Shown: piece after piece, positions 1 through 11,543 of the stretch
Layout of the letters: each line of letters starts with the position of its first letter
Numbering within the stretch: position 1 is the stretch's first letter
NCBI RefSeq assembly: GCF_024198175.1
Contig: NZ_JAJVKV010000005.1
Location: 434,001-498,000 of the forward strand
Length of the DNA stretch: 64,000 nucleotides
Source: Pyxidicoccus xibeiensis
GTDB lineage: Bacteria; Myxococcota; Myxococcia; Myxococcales; Myxococcaceae
Direction: 5' to 3'
Notes under the pieces: generated by a model
The model's input: only the letters and a program-made list of their open reading frames with translations
What the model was told of the DNA's origin: nothing
The model's database searches: none
Position numbers and translations under genes: made by a program

Positions 1-1
1 C

Positions 2-787
2 GCGGGCAGGCCGGGCGCGGACCTCGAGCAGTTCGAGCTGTCGGGCAACGACGGCGGGGTGTCGGCGCGCTCGGTGCGCACCCTGGACACGGAAGGGGGC
101 CTCATCACCGGCATGGTGGTGGACGAGGACACCGGCCAGCTGTTCGTCATGGAGGAGGGCGTGGGGCTGGGGCGCTACTCCGCCGACGTCGATGGAGGCA
201 CCACCCGGCTGGCGGTGGTGTCGCCGGCGGACGGCGGGCCGCTGTCGTCCACGCAGGGGCGGGTGGCGCTCTATGACGCCACCAACCGCGAGGGCTACCT
301 GCTCGTCGCGGACCGGGCCGCGAACGAATTCGAGGTGTTCGACCGCCGCTCCCTCGCCCACGTCGGCACGTTCCAGGTGACGGAGAACAACGACGCCGGC
401 ATCAACGCGGACCTGGGCGCCCCCGTCGCCGTCGCCGTGTCGGCGCGGCCGATGTCGGCCACCTTCCCGGATGGCCTCTTCGTCGGACATGACGGCCAGG
501 AGCGTCCGGAGAACCTCAAGCTCATCTCCTGGAGCACGGTGGCCGAGGCCTTCGACCCGCCGCTGCGCATCGACACGCGGCCGGAGACGGATGGCGGGAC
601 GGACGGAGGAACGGATGGAGGCCGGGACGGTGGCCCTGGCGGCCTCCCGCCTCCGCTGCCGCCCAACCCGGGCCCCCCGATTGACGACGGCGACGGGTGC
701 TCGTGCGCTTCCGCGTCCGTCCCCGCCACGGCGCTGCTCGGGCTGCTCGCCCTGGCATTCGCGGGCAAGCGCCGCCGCCGGAGCTGA
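2..787 (+). CDS. Phytase-like beta-propeller protein, C-terminal part, with MYXO-CTERM-like tail
   Basis: The reading frame is open from base 2, so the gene begins upstream of the window and only about 261 codons are visible. The segment with DTEGGLITGMVVDED, FVMEEG, YLLVADRAANEFEVFDR and FVGHDGQE resembles the last blades of secreted beta-propeller 3-phytases, which release phosphate from phytate; this is inferred from pattern similarity. After about residue 185 comes a linker of DGGTDGG-type repeats and prolines, then GCSC, a hydrophobic segment (ATALLGLLALAFAG) and a terminal KRRRRS. That order (Cys motif, membrane helix, Arg cluster) is the hallmark of the MYXO-CTERM sorting tail, so the protein is probably displayed on the cell surface. 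The lipoprotein phosphoesterase gene follows 45 bases downstream and may share a phosphate-scavenging role. Confidence 0.75.
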   Translation, partial: AGRPGADLEQFELSGNDGGVSARSVRTLDTEGGLITGMVVDEDTGQLFVMEEGVGLGRYSADVDGGTTRLAVVSPADGGPLSSTQGRVALYDATNREGYLLVADRAANEFEVFDRRSLAHVGTFQVTENNDAGINADLGAPVAVAVSARPMSATFPDGLFVGHDGQERPENLKLISWSTVAEAFDPPLRIDTRPETDGGTDGGTDGGRDGGPGGLPPPLPPNPGPPIDDGDGCSCASASVPATALLGLLALAFAGKRRRRS

Positions 788-832
788 AGCGCGTTGCCAG
801 GGAGCGCGCGCCGCGCTGAAGTGCGCGCCCCC

Positions 833-2629
833 ATGCGTCTTTCGCGCCCCGTCCTCCTCGCGCTGGCGGCCCTCGCCGCCTCCTGCGCCAGCACCTCCCA
901 GCCACCCACCGTCGCTGCCGCCTCCGTCCCCGCGGAGCCGGTGCGCCTCACGCTGGTGGGCCTCAACGACTTCCACGGCCAGGTGGAGCCCCACCGGACC
1001 CGTCTGAGTGACGGGCAGGTGGTGGAGGAGGGTGGAGCTGCCACGCTCGCGGCCTACGTGGCGCTGCTGCGCGCGGACAACCCGGGTGGGGTGCTGCTGC
1101 TGGACGGAGGCGACCTCTTCCAGGGGACGCTGCCCTCCAACCTCACCGAGGGCGCCGTCGTCATCGACGTCTACAACCACCTGGGCTTCACGGCGGCCGC
1201 CATCGGCAACCACGAGTTCGACTATGGCCCGGTGGGCCCAGGCGCCATGGCCAGCCGGCCTGGCGAGGACCCGCTGGGCGCGCTCAAGGCCCGCATCCGC
1301 CAGGCGCGCTTCCCCCTGCTGTCCGCCAACCTCCGGGAGGCGGCCACCGGTGAGCGCCCGGCCTGGACGGGCAATGACGGCACGCACCTGGTCACCGTGA
1401 AGGGCGTGAAGGTGGGGCTGCTGGGGCTCACCACCGAGGACACGCCGAACGTCACCAACCCCGCCAACGTGGCCTCGCTGCGCTTCCTGCCGCTGGCGCC
1501 CACCGCGGTGGAGTCCGCCCGCTCCCTGCGAGCGCGGGGCGCGGAGGTGGTCGTCGTGGTCGCGCACGCGGGGGGCAGGTGCCCCGACCTGAAGAACCCG
1601 CGCGACACGTCCAGCTGCGAGCGGGGTGACGCGGAAATCATCGCCATGCTGGAGGCGCTCCCGCCGGGCACGGTGGACGCGGTGGTGGCGGGGCACACGC
1701 ACCAGCCCATGGGCCACTTCATCGCCGGCGTGCCCGTCATCGAGACGTCGGGCCAGTCCCGCTCCCTGGGCGTGGTGGAGCTGTTCGTGGACCCGGCGAG
1801 TCGCCGCGTGGTGCCCGAGCGCACCCGCATCCAGGCCGCCATTCCCCTCTGCGAGAAGGTGGACGCGGCCCGCGGCGGGTGCGACGGGCGCCGCCTGCGC
1901 GAGCAGCCCGACGTGAAGCTGGTGCCGGCCACCTTCCTGGGCGCGCCGGTGGTGCCGGACGCGGAGGTGGCGCGGCTGCTGTCCCCGGCGCTGCAAGTGG
2001 CGGCGGAGGCGCAGGGCCGCCCGCTGGGCATCTCCGCGGCCACGGCCCTGACGCGCGGCTTCACGGCGGAGGGCGCGCTGGGCAACCTCGTCGCGGACGC
2101 GCTGCGCGAGGCGGCCGGTGCGGACGTGGGGGTGATGAACCCCGGCGGCGTGCGCGCGGACCTGCCGGCCGGCCCGCTCTCCTTCGGCCAGGTGTACGAG
2201 GTGCTGCCCTTCGACAACACCGTGGCCGTGCTCCAGCTCACTGGCGCCGAGCTGCGGCGCCTGCTGGAGCTGGCCCATGACTCGGACCGGGGCACCGTCT
2301 TCGCCGTCTCCGGGGTGGAGGTGACGCTGGCCCGCTGCCCGGGGCCCCGGCGCCTCCAGGACGTGACGCTGGAGGGGGGCCGGCCGCTGGAGCCGGGGAG
2401 GATGTACCGGGTGGCCGTGCCGGACTTCCTCGCGCGCGGCGGCGACGGCCTGGGCCCCGTCACGGGCGCGCTGCCTCCGGAGCGGGCGGACCTGACGCCC
2501 GCCCGGGGCATGGACCTGCGCCTGGCGCTCGTCGCCTATGGGAAGGCCCGGAGCAACACCCTGACGGCGCCCCCGCCGGGCCGCGTGCGCTACACCGGTG
2601 TAGCGGAGTGTCCCGCCGCGCCGCGCTAG
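833..2629 (+). CDS. Lipoprotein 5'-nucleotidase / UshA-type metallophosphoesterase
   Basis: The 598-residue protein shows the two domains of bacterial 5'-nucleotidases. The N-terminal calcineurin-like domain has NDFHGQ, GDLFQG, GNHEFD, VAHAGG and GHTHQP, the metal-binding motifs expected for a dinuclear site; the C-terminal half has the nucleotidase domain with LGNLVADALREAA, NPGGVRADL and LPFDNTV. It should hydrolyse nucleotides or UDP-sugars outside the cytoplasm. I chose ATG 833 over a TTG at 794 because 833 gives a clean lipoprotein signal (MRLSRPVLLALAALAASC, lipobox LAASC). Length matches the family. It lies just after the phytase-like gene in the same direction, so the pair may serve extracellular phosphate acquisition. 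Confidence 0.9.
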   Translation: MRLSRPVLLALAALAASCASTSQPPTVAAASVPAEPVRLTLVGLNDFHGQVEPHRTRLSDGQVVEEGGAATLAAYVALLRADNPGGVLLLDGGDLFQGTLPSNLTEGAVVIDVYNHLGFTAAAIGNHEFDYGPVGPGAMASRPGEDPLGALKARIRQARFPLLSANLREAATGERPAWTGNDGTHLVTVKGVKVGLLGLTTEDTPNVTNPANVASLRFLPLAPTAVESARSLRARGAEVVVVVAHAGGRCPDLKNPRDTSSCERGDAEIIAMLEALPPGTVDAVVAGHTHQPMGHFIAGVPVIETSGQSRSLGVVELFVDPASRRVVPERTRIQAAIPLCEKVDAARGGCDGRRLREQPDVKLVPATFLGAPVVPDAEVARLLSPALQVAAEAQGRPLGISAATALTRGFTAEGALGNLVADALREAAGADVGVMNPGGVRADLPAGPLSFGQVYEVLPFDNTVAVLQLTGAELRRLLELAHDSDRGTVFAVSGVEVTLARCPGPRRLQDVTLEGGRPLEPGRMYRVAVPDFLARGGDGLGPVTGALPPERADLTPARGMDLRLALVAYGKARSNTLTAPPPGRVRYTGVAECPAAPR

Positions 2630-2858
2630 CGGGGAGCCGGGGCTGAAAATTCGACCCCGGTCTGATCCGCTGTGACTGAACGGAATGGGGCAACCCGGCG
2701 AAAACGCAACGGAATCGCGCCGGGGCCCGATTTTTCGGCCTGCGATCAGTTTTCAACGGGAGGAAGAGTCCTTAGTCTGTCGATCGCGAGCGCCTGAGCC
2801 GAGGTGGCCCATTGCCAGGGCCTGCGAGCGCGGGTGTGCGTGAGCGGGAGGGACCGAC

Positions 2859-3251
2859 ATGCTCTACAAAGTGACCCCGATGATGGCGCCGCCTGCGCCC
2901 GACAAGGCCAAGCAGCGTGAACCGGGGCAGGGTCAGCCGCGCAAGCGGCGCAAGTCCGCCGTCTACGACGCGGACGGCCAGGAGGTGCTCATCTCCCTGA
3001 TGTGCATCAAATGCCGGACCCTGAAGCCGCTGGCGCAGTTCGGCCTGCGGAAGATGGCGGACGGCGCCATCCGCAACCAGCCGTGGTGCCGCACGTGCCG
3101 CTCGGGCGCGGGCAGCAAGAAGGCCAAGGCCGGCAAGGAGGTCGCCGCGGCGCCCTCCGAGGCTCCGCCGGCCCTCCAGGTGGTTGCCAGGGCCGCGGAA
3201 CCCGTCGAGTCGGACGAGGCCGTCGCGGCTCCCGCCGTCGCGCGGGGCTGA
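2859..3251 (+). CDS. Small four-cysteine (zinc-ribbon-like) hypothetical protein
   Basis: A 130-residue protein preceded by a good ribosome site (GGGAGG about eight bases before ATG). The basic N-terminus (KRRK near residue 30) is followed by two CxxC pairs, C49/C52 and C77/C80, spaced as in a small zinc-binding module, and the C-terminal third is an Ala/Val/Glu-rich low-complexity tail. The phrase CIKCRTLKPLAQFGLRKMADG between the pairs resembles short bacterial proteins that carry HNH- or zinc-knuckle-like folds, but no catalytic residues are visible. A nucleic-acid-binding role is only a guess. It stands alone, separated by 229 bases from the nucleotidase gene and facing the Hsp70 operon. 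Confidence 0.7.
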   Translation: MLYKVTPMMAPPAPDKAKQREPGQGQPRKRRKSAVYDADGQEVLISLMCIKCRTLKPLAQFGLRKMADGAIRNQPWCRTCRSGAGSKKAKAGKEVAAAPSEAPPALQVVARAAEPVESDEAVAAPAVARG

Positions 3252-3331
3252 AAGCAGATCGCGCGCCGCATCGCGCTCCCGCCGGGTCGAGCCTTCAACC
3301 GCCGACCCGCTGGGAGAGCTCTGGCCGCGAT

Positions 3332-3356
3332 GCCCCGGGCTCAGGTGCCCCGGGGC
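3332..3356. terminator. Putative bidirectional hairpin between convergent genes
   Basis: GCCCCGGG at 3332-3339 and its perfect complement at 3349-3356 form an 8-bp GC-only stem with a 9-base loop. It sits between the convergent ends of the four-Cys gene and the Hsp70 operon. No T-run follows on either side, so termination is inferred from position only. Confidence 0.4.
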
Positions 3357-3373
3357 CGCTTCCCGAAAGCCAC

Positions 3374-6151
3374 TCAGGACAGCCGCAGGCCCGCGGGCAG
3401 CGTGTCGCCCAGGGCCCGGGCTTCGTCCGCTGCCTCCAGCGCGACGACTTCGCGCACCATGCTCACCCAGGTGTCGGCCGCCTTCGCCGCCACGAGCTCC
3501 CGCGCCGCGCGCTCGCGCAGGGCCGGGTCCAAATCTCTCGTGCGGTCCCCGGTGAGCCGCGCGAGCTGCGCGGCCGCGAAGGGGGCGCCGTCAATCCTGC
3601 GCAGGTCCAGCTCCAGCAGCAGGGACAGCCACGCCTCGGCCGTCTCCACGTCCACCACCTTGTGGCTGCTGCCGTAGAGCGGCACGCGCGCGCCCAGCCG
3701 GCCCAGCGCCCAGGCCCAGGGGCCCCCGGACTTCGCCTCGGCCTTCAGCCGCGCGGCAATCCACCGGCCCACCTCGGCCTTGTCCCCGGGGGACAGGTGC
3801 TCCAGCGAGGCGGCGGTGCGGACCATCTCCTCCAGCCCCTCCGGCTGGATGCCCTTGAGCTTCCCCGCGGGGGGCGCGTCCGGAGGCACCTTCCGCGCCA
3901 GGTGCGGCTGGAGGTAGCCGTACAGCTTCTGCTGCTGGGCCTCCGAGAGGCCGCCGGCGATGCGGCGCCACATCACCCAGAACTCCGTCCACGTCGCCTT
4001 GTCCGTGTGGTGCTGCACCAGCGCGTCGAAGAGGCTGAAGGTCTGCTCCGCGCGCCAGCCGTCCAGCGGGTAGCCGAAGCCCGGGCGCAGGCAGAAGCCG
4101 GTGAGGCTGTAGAAGACGCGCTCGTGGTCGGCGGTGCGCCGCCGCTTGCTGGCGCCCGCGAAGAGGGTGCTCCACATCTCGCGCAGCACCGGCACCCGCC
4201 ACGACTCGCGCGGGCCCAGGGCCTTCTCCAGCGTGCGGCCCAGCTGCTTCACGTCCTTGGGGCCGATGGGCAGCGGCTTGTTGCCGTACACGCGCTCGAT
4301 GTTGTCCTTCGCCTCCACGAAGCGCGCGGGCATGGACTCGGTGACGGTCAGCTCGTGCGAGCCGCCCGTGCCCCGCAGCTCGAACTCCAGCCGCCACCGC
4401 TCGTCCGCCACGTTGGAGACGGCGTACAGCTCCAGGGTGCCAATCTCCGTCAGCGCCGCCTGCAGGTGCACCGGCACTTCCGTCGCCTTGCCGGAGGCGC
4501 CCTTGAGCAGCGTGTGGATGGGCGGCAGGGGCTTGAGGTCCTCCGCCAGGGGCACCAGGTCTCCCGGCTTGTCGATGCGGTCACTCGTCGTGGAGAACAC
4601 CTGGAACTGCACCGGCCGCCCCAGGGTGAGCGTGAAGGGGCGCTCGCCCAGGTCCACCTTCTGCCCCTCCTCGAAGCCGCGGGGGATGAGGCAGAGCGCG
4701 GGCTGCTCCGCGCTGTCGGCCGGCCGCTGCAGGCCCACGTAGTACGCGCGCGCCGCGCCACCGCCGATGCGCAGGCCATGCCCGCGCCGCACCAGCCCGT
4801 AGTACGCGGCGCCGCGCGCCACGGCCAGCTCCAGCGACTCGTGACGCAGCAGCGGAATCCGCGGCGCCCCGGGCCACCACGCGGAGAGCGCGTCCACCAG
4901 CCGCTCGGAAATCTGGGGGGAGTTGAAGACACCGCCGTTGAGGAGGATGGCGTCGGGGCGGGGCAGGGCGCCCTCGGCGGGGGCCGTCTCCCCCAGCGCC
5001 GCGAAGCCCGCCGCCGCGTGCTGCGCGAGGAAGGCCGCCAGGTGGCGCGTCACCGCCGGGTCCTGCACGTACGGCAGGCCCAGCTCCTGGAGCGCCATGC
5101 GCGCGGCGCGGCGCGGGCGCTCGGTGGGGGCGCCGAGCGGGAAGAAGCCGTCCAGCACCAGCGCGTGCGCCTCGTCGCGCAGCAGCTCCGAGGACAGCGT
5201 GCCGCCCAAGAGCCGGCTGCCCTCGCCCACCAGCGACACGCCGTACTTCTCCGGCGGCGCCTGGCCCAGCAGCGACTCCTTGGCGGTGCGCGCGGCCTGG
5301 ATGGCCTGCGTCCACTGGGTGGCGGACAGGCGCCGGCCGTCCGTGAAGAGCTTCTCCTCCACCCGGCGCGCCAGGGCCGCGTCCATGTTGTCGCCGCCCA
5401 AAAGCAGGTGGTCTCCCACCGCCAGGCGCCGCAGCATGGGGCCTTCGGGAGACACGCCCGCGTGCACCAGGGTGAAGTCCGTGGTGCCGCCGCCCACGTC
5501 CACCACCAGCACCAGCCGGGTGTTGGCGAGCGTCTGCTCCAGGCCCGTCCGGTGGCGCGCGGTGTAGTCGTAGAAGGCGGCCTGGGGCTCCTCCAGCAGG
5601 GTGAACTTCTCCAGGCCCGCCTTGCGCGCGGCGCTGACGGTGAGGGCGCGCGCGGCCTCGTCGAAGGAGGCGGGGACGGTGATGACCACCTCCTGCCTGG
5701 ACAGCGGCGCGTCCGGGTGCGCGAAGTCCCAGGCGCGCGCCATGTGCGTCAGCAAGAGGGCGCTGGCGTCCACCGGGGACAGCTTCTGGACGTCCGGCGG
5801 GGAGCCCCAGGGGAGGATGGGCGCGGAGCGGTCCACGCCCGGGTGGCACAGCCAGCTCTTGGCGCTGGCCACCAGCCGCCCCGGCACGCGGGCGCCCTGC
5901 CAGCGGGCCAGCTCGCCCACCACCCACGGGCCGCCGTCATCGCCCCAGGGCAGCTTCAGGGACTCGGAGGCCAGCTCGTGGCCGGCGGGCACGTACACGG
6001 TGGAGGGCAGCAGCGCGCGGGGCGCCACCTCTCCCTGCCGGACGAGCTGGGGAATCGGGAAGTCCTCCACGGGGGCACCCGCGCCCTTCGAGGGGTCCAC
6101 GGATGCCACCGCGCAGTGGGTGGTTCCCAGGTCGATTCCGACGATTCGCAT
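3374..6151 (-). CDS. Hsp70-family ATPase with long C-terminal extension
   Basis: A 925-residue Hsp70-like protein. The N-terminus has the phosphate-1 motif GIDLGTTHCAVAS, then EEPQAAFYDY, the phosphate-2 motif VVDVGGGTTDFTLV, GGDNMD and the adenosine-region motif LLNGGVFNSP, so the actin-type ATPase fold is intact. A short beta-rich substrate-binding part (about 520-620) is followed not by the DnaK helical lid but by about 300 residues of mostly helical sequence (from GPKDVKQLGR to the end), rich in Trp and Arg, like the DUF3731-type tail of atypical Hsp70s. It is the last gene of a minus-strand operon, 25 bases after the second Hsp70. It is probably a cytoplasmic specialised chaperone; client unknown. 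Start ATG 6151 directly gives the canonical N-terminus. Confidence 0.85.
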   Translation of the reverse strand: MRIVGIDLGTTHCAVASVDPSKGAGAPVEDFPIPQLVRQGEVAPRALLPSTVYVPAGHELASESLKLPWGDDGGPWVVGELARWQGARVPGRLVASAKSWLCHPGVDRSAPILPWGSPPDVQKLSPVDASALLLTHMARAWDFAHPDAPLSRQEVVITVPASFDEAARALTVSAARKAGLEKFTLLEEPQAAFYDYTARHRTGLEQTLANTRLVLVVDVGGGTTDFTLVHAGVSPEGPMLRRLAVGDHLLLGGDNMDAALARRVEEKLFTDGRRLSATQWTQAIQAARTAKESLLGQAPPEKYGVSLVGEGSRLLGGTLSSELLRDEAHALVLDGFFPLGAPTERPRRAARMALQELGLPYVQDPAVTRHLAAFLAQHAAAGFAALGETAPAEGALPRPDAILLNGGVFNSPQISERLVDALSAWWPGAPRIPLLRHESLELAVARGAAYYGLVRRGHGLRIGGGAARAYYVGLQRPADSAEQPALCLIPRGFEEGQKVDLGERPFTLTLGRPVQFQVFSTTSDRIDKPGDLVPLAEDLKPLPPIHTLLKGASGKATEVPVHLQAALTEIGTLELYAVSNVADERWRLEFELRGTGGSHELTVTESMPARFVEAKDNIERVYGNKPLPIGPKDVKQLGRTLEKALGPRESWRVPVLREMWSTLFAGASKRRRTADHERVFYSLTGFCLRPGFGYPLDGWRAEQTFSLFDALVQHHTDKATWTEFWVMWRRIAGGLSEAQQQKLYGYLQPHLARKVPPDAPPAGKLKGIQPEGLEEMVRTAASLEHLSPGDKAEVGRWIAARLKAEAKSGGPWAWALGRLGARVPLYGSSHKVVDVETAEAWLSLLLELDLRRIDGAPFAAAQLARLTGDRTRDLDPALRERAARELVAAKAADTWVSMVREVVALEAADEARALGDTLPAGLRLS

Positions 6152-6176
6152 ACGCCTCCGGTTGACGGACGGCTTT

Positions 6177-8039
<1,863 letters not shown>

Positions 8040-8100
8040 ATCGGACGTGAACTCCTTCAGGGGACCTGTTTGTTCGCGCTGCGGGTCGGCGGCGGGAGGC

Positions 8101-8721
8101 TCAGGCCAGCTCCACCTCGGCCGGCGCGACGACGCGCGGGTCCAGGGCCGGGCTCACCGAGGGGAACTTCACCTCCGACGTCACCCACCCGTGGTGGCGC
8201 AGCGTGCCGGTATAAGGAGGCTGGCCGGCCACGTTGCCGGTGAGCCGGATGCGCTGGGCGTCGAAGCCCGCCGGCACCGTGACGCGCTCGCCCTCGCCCT
8301 GCGGCAGCACCGGCTGGAGGGCGAGGTATTGGTTCACCACCTTGCGGCAGCCCTCGTGGACGATGCGCGCGGCGGCTCCCACCTCGGCGTCCGAGAAGGC
8401 GGCCACGTTCTCCTGGAGGAAGTCCACGAAGCGGCCCTCGCGCTGCAGCATCGCCAGGCAGGACAGGGCGCTGGCGTGCTCGCGCTCGGGCGGCGGGGCA
8501 GGGGGAGGCTCGGGCGGCTTCACCACCACCTGCCTGGCAGGCTCCTGCCGGGGGGCGGGCGTGCCCCCGGCGGGAAGCTGGGCAAGCTGCCCGGCGTCAT
8601 AGGCCTTGCTGGCCGGGAGCACCGCCTGGGCGAACTCGCGGGACACGAGGCAGCGCCAGAAGCACAGCCACGCGAGCCAGAACCGGGCGAAGAACGACAG
8701 GGAGGCGGTCGGGTCGGTCAT
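8101..8721 (-). CDS. DUF2760-like protein, first gene of the Hsp70 operon
   Basis: A 206-residue protein whose N-terminus (LSFFARFWLAWLCFWRCLV) is a single aromatic-rich hydrophobic helix that could sit in the membrane, followed by a Pro-rich linker near residues 45-80 and a folded C-terminal half with ALSCLAMLQREGRFVDFLQE, VVNQYLALQPVLPQGEG and PPYTGTLRHHGWVTSEVKFP. The latter block is characteristic of the DUF2760 family, which recurs next to paired Hsp70 genes in proteobacteria (family knowledge). Biochemical role unknown; a membrane tether or adaptor for the two chaperones is an inference from the operon. The start codon lies 105 bases from the tRNA-Ala gene, which points the same way and has its own terminator between. 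Confidence 0.75.
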   Translation of the reverse strand: MTDPTASLSFFARFWLAWLCFWRCLVSREFAQAVLPASKAYDAGQLAQLPAGGTPAPRQEPARQVVVKPPEPPPAPPPEREHASALSCLAMLQREGRFVDFLQENVAAFSDAEVGAAARIVHEGCRKVVNQYLALQPVLPQGEGERVTVPAGFDAQRIRLTGNVAGQPPYTGTLRHHGWVTSEVKFPSVSPALDPRVVAPAEVELA

Positions 8722-8786
8722 CGACTCCGGATAACAAAGCCCGCCTGCTTTGCAATTCAGCAGTTACGCGATGTGCGCCAAATGCA

Positions 8787-8816
8787 AAGGGCCTCACGGT
8801 TTCCCGTGAGGCCCTT
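8787..8816 (-). terminator. Rho-independent-type terminator after tRNA-Ala
   Basis: A perfect 13-bp stem (8787-8799 with 8804-8816) closed by a four-base loop follows the 3' end of the tRNA on the minus strand by ten bases. The following bases on that strand are T-rich only over a short run (TGCATTT), so it is a strong hairpin with a weak U-tract. Confidence 0.75.
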
Positions 8817-8826
8817 CGTCACTGCA

Positions 8827-8902
<76 letters not shown>

Positions 8903-9100
8903 ACAACGGACTGCTGCCTGCCTGCTTCGCCCCGGCGGGTTGGGTCCGCCGAAGTGGAAGGGGCTAGTACCGGAGCCCTTTCTTGCTGTCAAGCGCAAGG
9001 AGGCAACAAGAATTCCTGCGATTGACGTGCCGCGCACCGGGTGCCATAAAAACCCCTCGTCTCAGGCGTATCCTTCCCGCCCGCTTCACCTCCCCCGGTA

Positions 9101-11494
9101 ATGTCTATCTCCCCCTCGAAGACGTTGAGCCCGGCCGAGCTCGCGAAGTTGGAGCACGCATTCGCTTCCGACCCCTCGTCCGCCGCCTACAAGCCTCTTG
9201 CCGAAGCGTACCTGTCCATGGGGCGCTTCATGGAGGCGATGGTCGTCTGCAAGAAGGGGGTGAAGGCCCACCCGAATGCCGCTGACCCCCGCCTGCTGCT
9301 TGCCCGTGTCTATGCCGAGCAGGGCAAGGACAAGAAGGCGCTGGAAGAGGCCCTGGGTGCCCTCCAGGTCCAGCCCGAGGACAAGGCCGCGCTGCGCATG
9401 GCCGGCGCCCTCCAGCTGAAGACGGGCGAAGCCGAGCCCGGCAAGGCGAACCTCCTGAAGGCGTATGGCGCGGATCCGGGTGACCCGGACACCGTCACGC
9501 TGCTCCAGCAGTACAAGATCGACCTGCCGCGGCCCGCCGCGCCGGCCACGCCCGCGCCGCCGGTGCTGCAGCCCGCGGCGCCGCCCGCGTCCGGGTCCGC
9601 CACCCAGCAGTCCGCCGCCGCCCTCGCGAGCGTCGCGGCGACGGGGGCCTCGTCGCAGCAGCAGGCGTCGAGGTCCGCCGCGGCCACCGCGCAGGCTCCG
9701 CGCGAGCACCGCGCCACGTCCGGTGGTGGCAATGCCGCCCGGGCGGAGGCTCCGTCGCCCCGTCCCTCGCCCCAGCCCCGCCCGCGCGTGGTGGTGGAAG
9801 AGGTCGAGGACGACGATGACGACGACGCGCCTTCCTCGCGCCGCCGCCCTCCCCCGGGGGGACGTGGCGGGAAGATGGTGACGCTGGCGCTGCTGGTGGC
9901 CATCCCGCTGTTCATCATCGGCTACGGCTGGTACTCCGCCAACGCGAAGCAGAAGGCCCGCGAGCTGAAGAAGGGCCTGGACACGGCCAGCGAGCTGCTC
10001 AAGCACGACTCCTTCGACAGCTACAAGAAGGCGAGCGAGGCGGCAGACAAGGTGCTGGAGGTGGACGCCGACTCCACCGTCGCGCACGGCTACCTGGCCT
10101 ACGCCTACGCCATCCGCTGGGGTGAGCACGGCGGGGGTGACGACGCGCGCCGCAAGGCCGAGGAGCACCTGGCCGCCGGCAAGCAGGGCCAGGAGCTCAG
10201 CTCGCACCTCATCGCGGCGGACGCGCTCATCCAGACCTACGGTGGCAAGGGCAAGGATGCGCTCGGCCAGCTGGAGGAGAAGGTGAAGGCGCTGGACGCC
10301 CAGGGCCGCTCCAGCTCGCTGCTCTACCTGACGCTGGGCCTCATCCAGATGAACGCGGGCGACATGGAGCGTGCCCGCGACAGCCTGGAGCGCGCGCAGG
10401 TGCTGTCGCCGGACGACCCGCGCATCTACGCGAGCCTGGGCGCGGTGTACCGCCGGCTGGGCCAGGACAACACCGCCTGGAAGAACTACGACTTCGCCCT
10501 CCGGTACGAGAAGGACCACCCGGAGTCGCTGCTGGGCCGCGCGCTGCTGATGCTGGAGCAGGACTCGCCCAACTACGGGCTGGCCCACTCCATGCTGAAG
10601 AAGCTGCTGGAGTCCGACCCGCCGCCCTCGCCGCGCCAGCTCGCGGCGGCGCACCTGGCCCGCTCGCTGCTCATCAGCCGCGTGTCCGCGGAGATGCCGG
10701 CGCTCAAGCCCGACGTGCAGCAGAAGCTGGCCGAGGCCACCGCGGTGCCGCTGGAGAAGGACAAGGCCCGCCAGGAGATGCAGAAGAGCGAGGAGACCGG
10801 CTTCGCGCTCGACAAGCAGAACCCGGAGCTGCACCTCATCAAGGGCCGCCGGCTGCTGGCGGAGAACAACTTCGACCAGGCCGCCGAGGAGATTCGCAAG
10901 GCCATCCGCATGGATGCCTCGCGCGCCCAGTTCCACGTCGAGCTGGCCCGGGCCCTCATGGGCAAGCAGGGCGGCGAGAAGGAAGCCGCCGACGCGCTGG
11001 TGACGGCCCTGAAGACCATGGGCGACAGCCCGAAGCTGGTGGTCATGCTGGGCAACGCCTACCGCCGCCAGGGCAAGCTGGACGAGGCGCTGACGCAGTA
11101 CCAGCGCGCGGTGAAGGACCCCAAGGCGAAGAACCCGGAGGCCCGGCTCGCCATGGGCGCCATCTACCGCGAGCGCTCCGACTGGGCGAAGGCCCAGGAG
11201 CAGCTGGAGAAGGCGAGCGTGGAGTTCATCGGCCAGGCGGACCGCGCGGCCATGGCCCTCACCGAGCTGGCCCGCGTCTACCAGGGCAAGGGTGACGCGG
11301 CGAAGGCGGACGAGACCTACCAGCGCGCCCTCAACGCGGACGAGGGCTACGGCCCGGCCTACTACTTCTACGCCACCCTGCTGTCGAAGGACCCGAAGCA
11401 GGGCCCCAAGGCGAAGATGCTGGCCCAGGAGTACCTGAAGCGCGAGCCGGCCGGCGAGCACGTCAACGCCGCCCGCGCGCTGTCCGGGGGCTGA
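9101..11494 (+). CDS. Membrane-anchored tetratricopeptide-repeat protein
   Basis: A 797-residue protein. Residues 1-135 form about three TPR units (for example AKLEHAFASDPSSAAYKPLA and EQGKDKKALEEALGALQVQP). Residues 140-255 are a disordered Ala/Pro/Gln linker ending in an acidic run EEVEDDDDDDAP and a basic patch. One transmembrane helix follows near 258-280 (MVTLALLVAIPLFIIGYGWY), then about 500 residues of further TPR repeats to the end. The two TPR arrays lie on opposite sides of the inner membrane if the helix inserts singly, so the protein could act as a scaffold linking cytoplasmic and periplasmic partners. No enzyme domain is visible. It is a single-gene unit, between the tRNA-Ala region and a strong terminator. 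Confidence 0.85.
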   Translation: MSISPSKTLSPAELAKLEHAFASDPSSAAYKPLAEAYLSMGRFMEAMVVCKKGVKAHPNAADPRLLLARVYAEQGKDKKALEEALGALQVQPEDKAALRMAGALQLKTGEAEPGKANLLKAYGADPGDPDTVTLLQQYKIDLPRPAAPATPAPPVLQPAAPPASGSATQQSAAALASVAATGASSQQQASRSAAATAQAPREHRATSGGGNAARAEAPSPRPSPQPRPRVVVEEVEDDDDDDAPSSRRRPPPGGRGGKMVTLALLVAIPLFIIGYGWYSANAKQKARELKKGLDTASELLKHDSFDSYKKASEAADKVLEVDADSTVAHGYLAYAYAIRWGEHGGGDDARRKAEEHLAAGKQGQELSSHLIAADALIQTYGGKGKDALGQLEEKVKALDAQGRSSSLLYLTLGLIQMNAGDMERARDSLERAQVLSPDDPRIYASLGAVYRRLGQDNTAWKNYDFALRYEKDHPESLLGRALLMLEQDSPNYGLAHSMLKKLLESDPPPSPRQLAAAHLARSLLISRVSAEMPALKPDVQQKLAEATAVPLEKDKARQEMQKSEETGFALDKQNPELHLIKGRRLLAENNFDQAAEEIRKAIRMDASRAQFHVELARALMGKQGGEKEAADALVTALKTMGDSPKLVVMLGNAYRRQGKLDEALTQYQRAVKDPKAKNPEARLAMGAIYRERSDWAKAQEQLEKASVEFIGQADRAAMALTELARVYQGKGDAAKADETYQRALNADEGYGPAYYFYATLLSKDPKQGPKAKMLAQEYLKREPAGEHVNAARALSGG

Positions 11495-11543
11495 GCCTCT
11501 TTTCAGCCGCCCCGGCGCACCGACGCCGGGGCTGGCAGGACAA

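Noticed and set aside
9086-11461. A 791-codon minus-strand frame over the TPR gene
   Set aside because: Leu/Arg/His-rich shadow of the real TPR protein without motifs.
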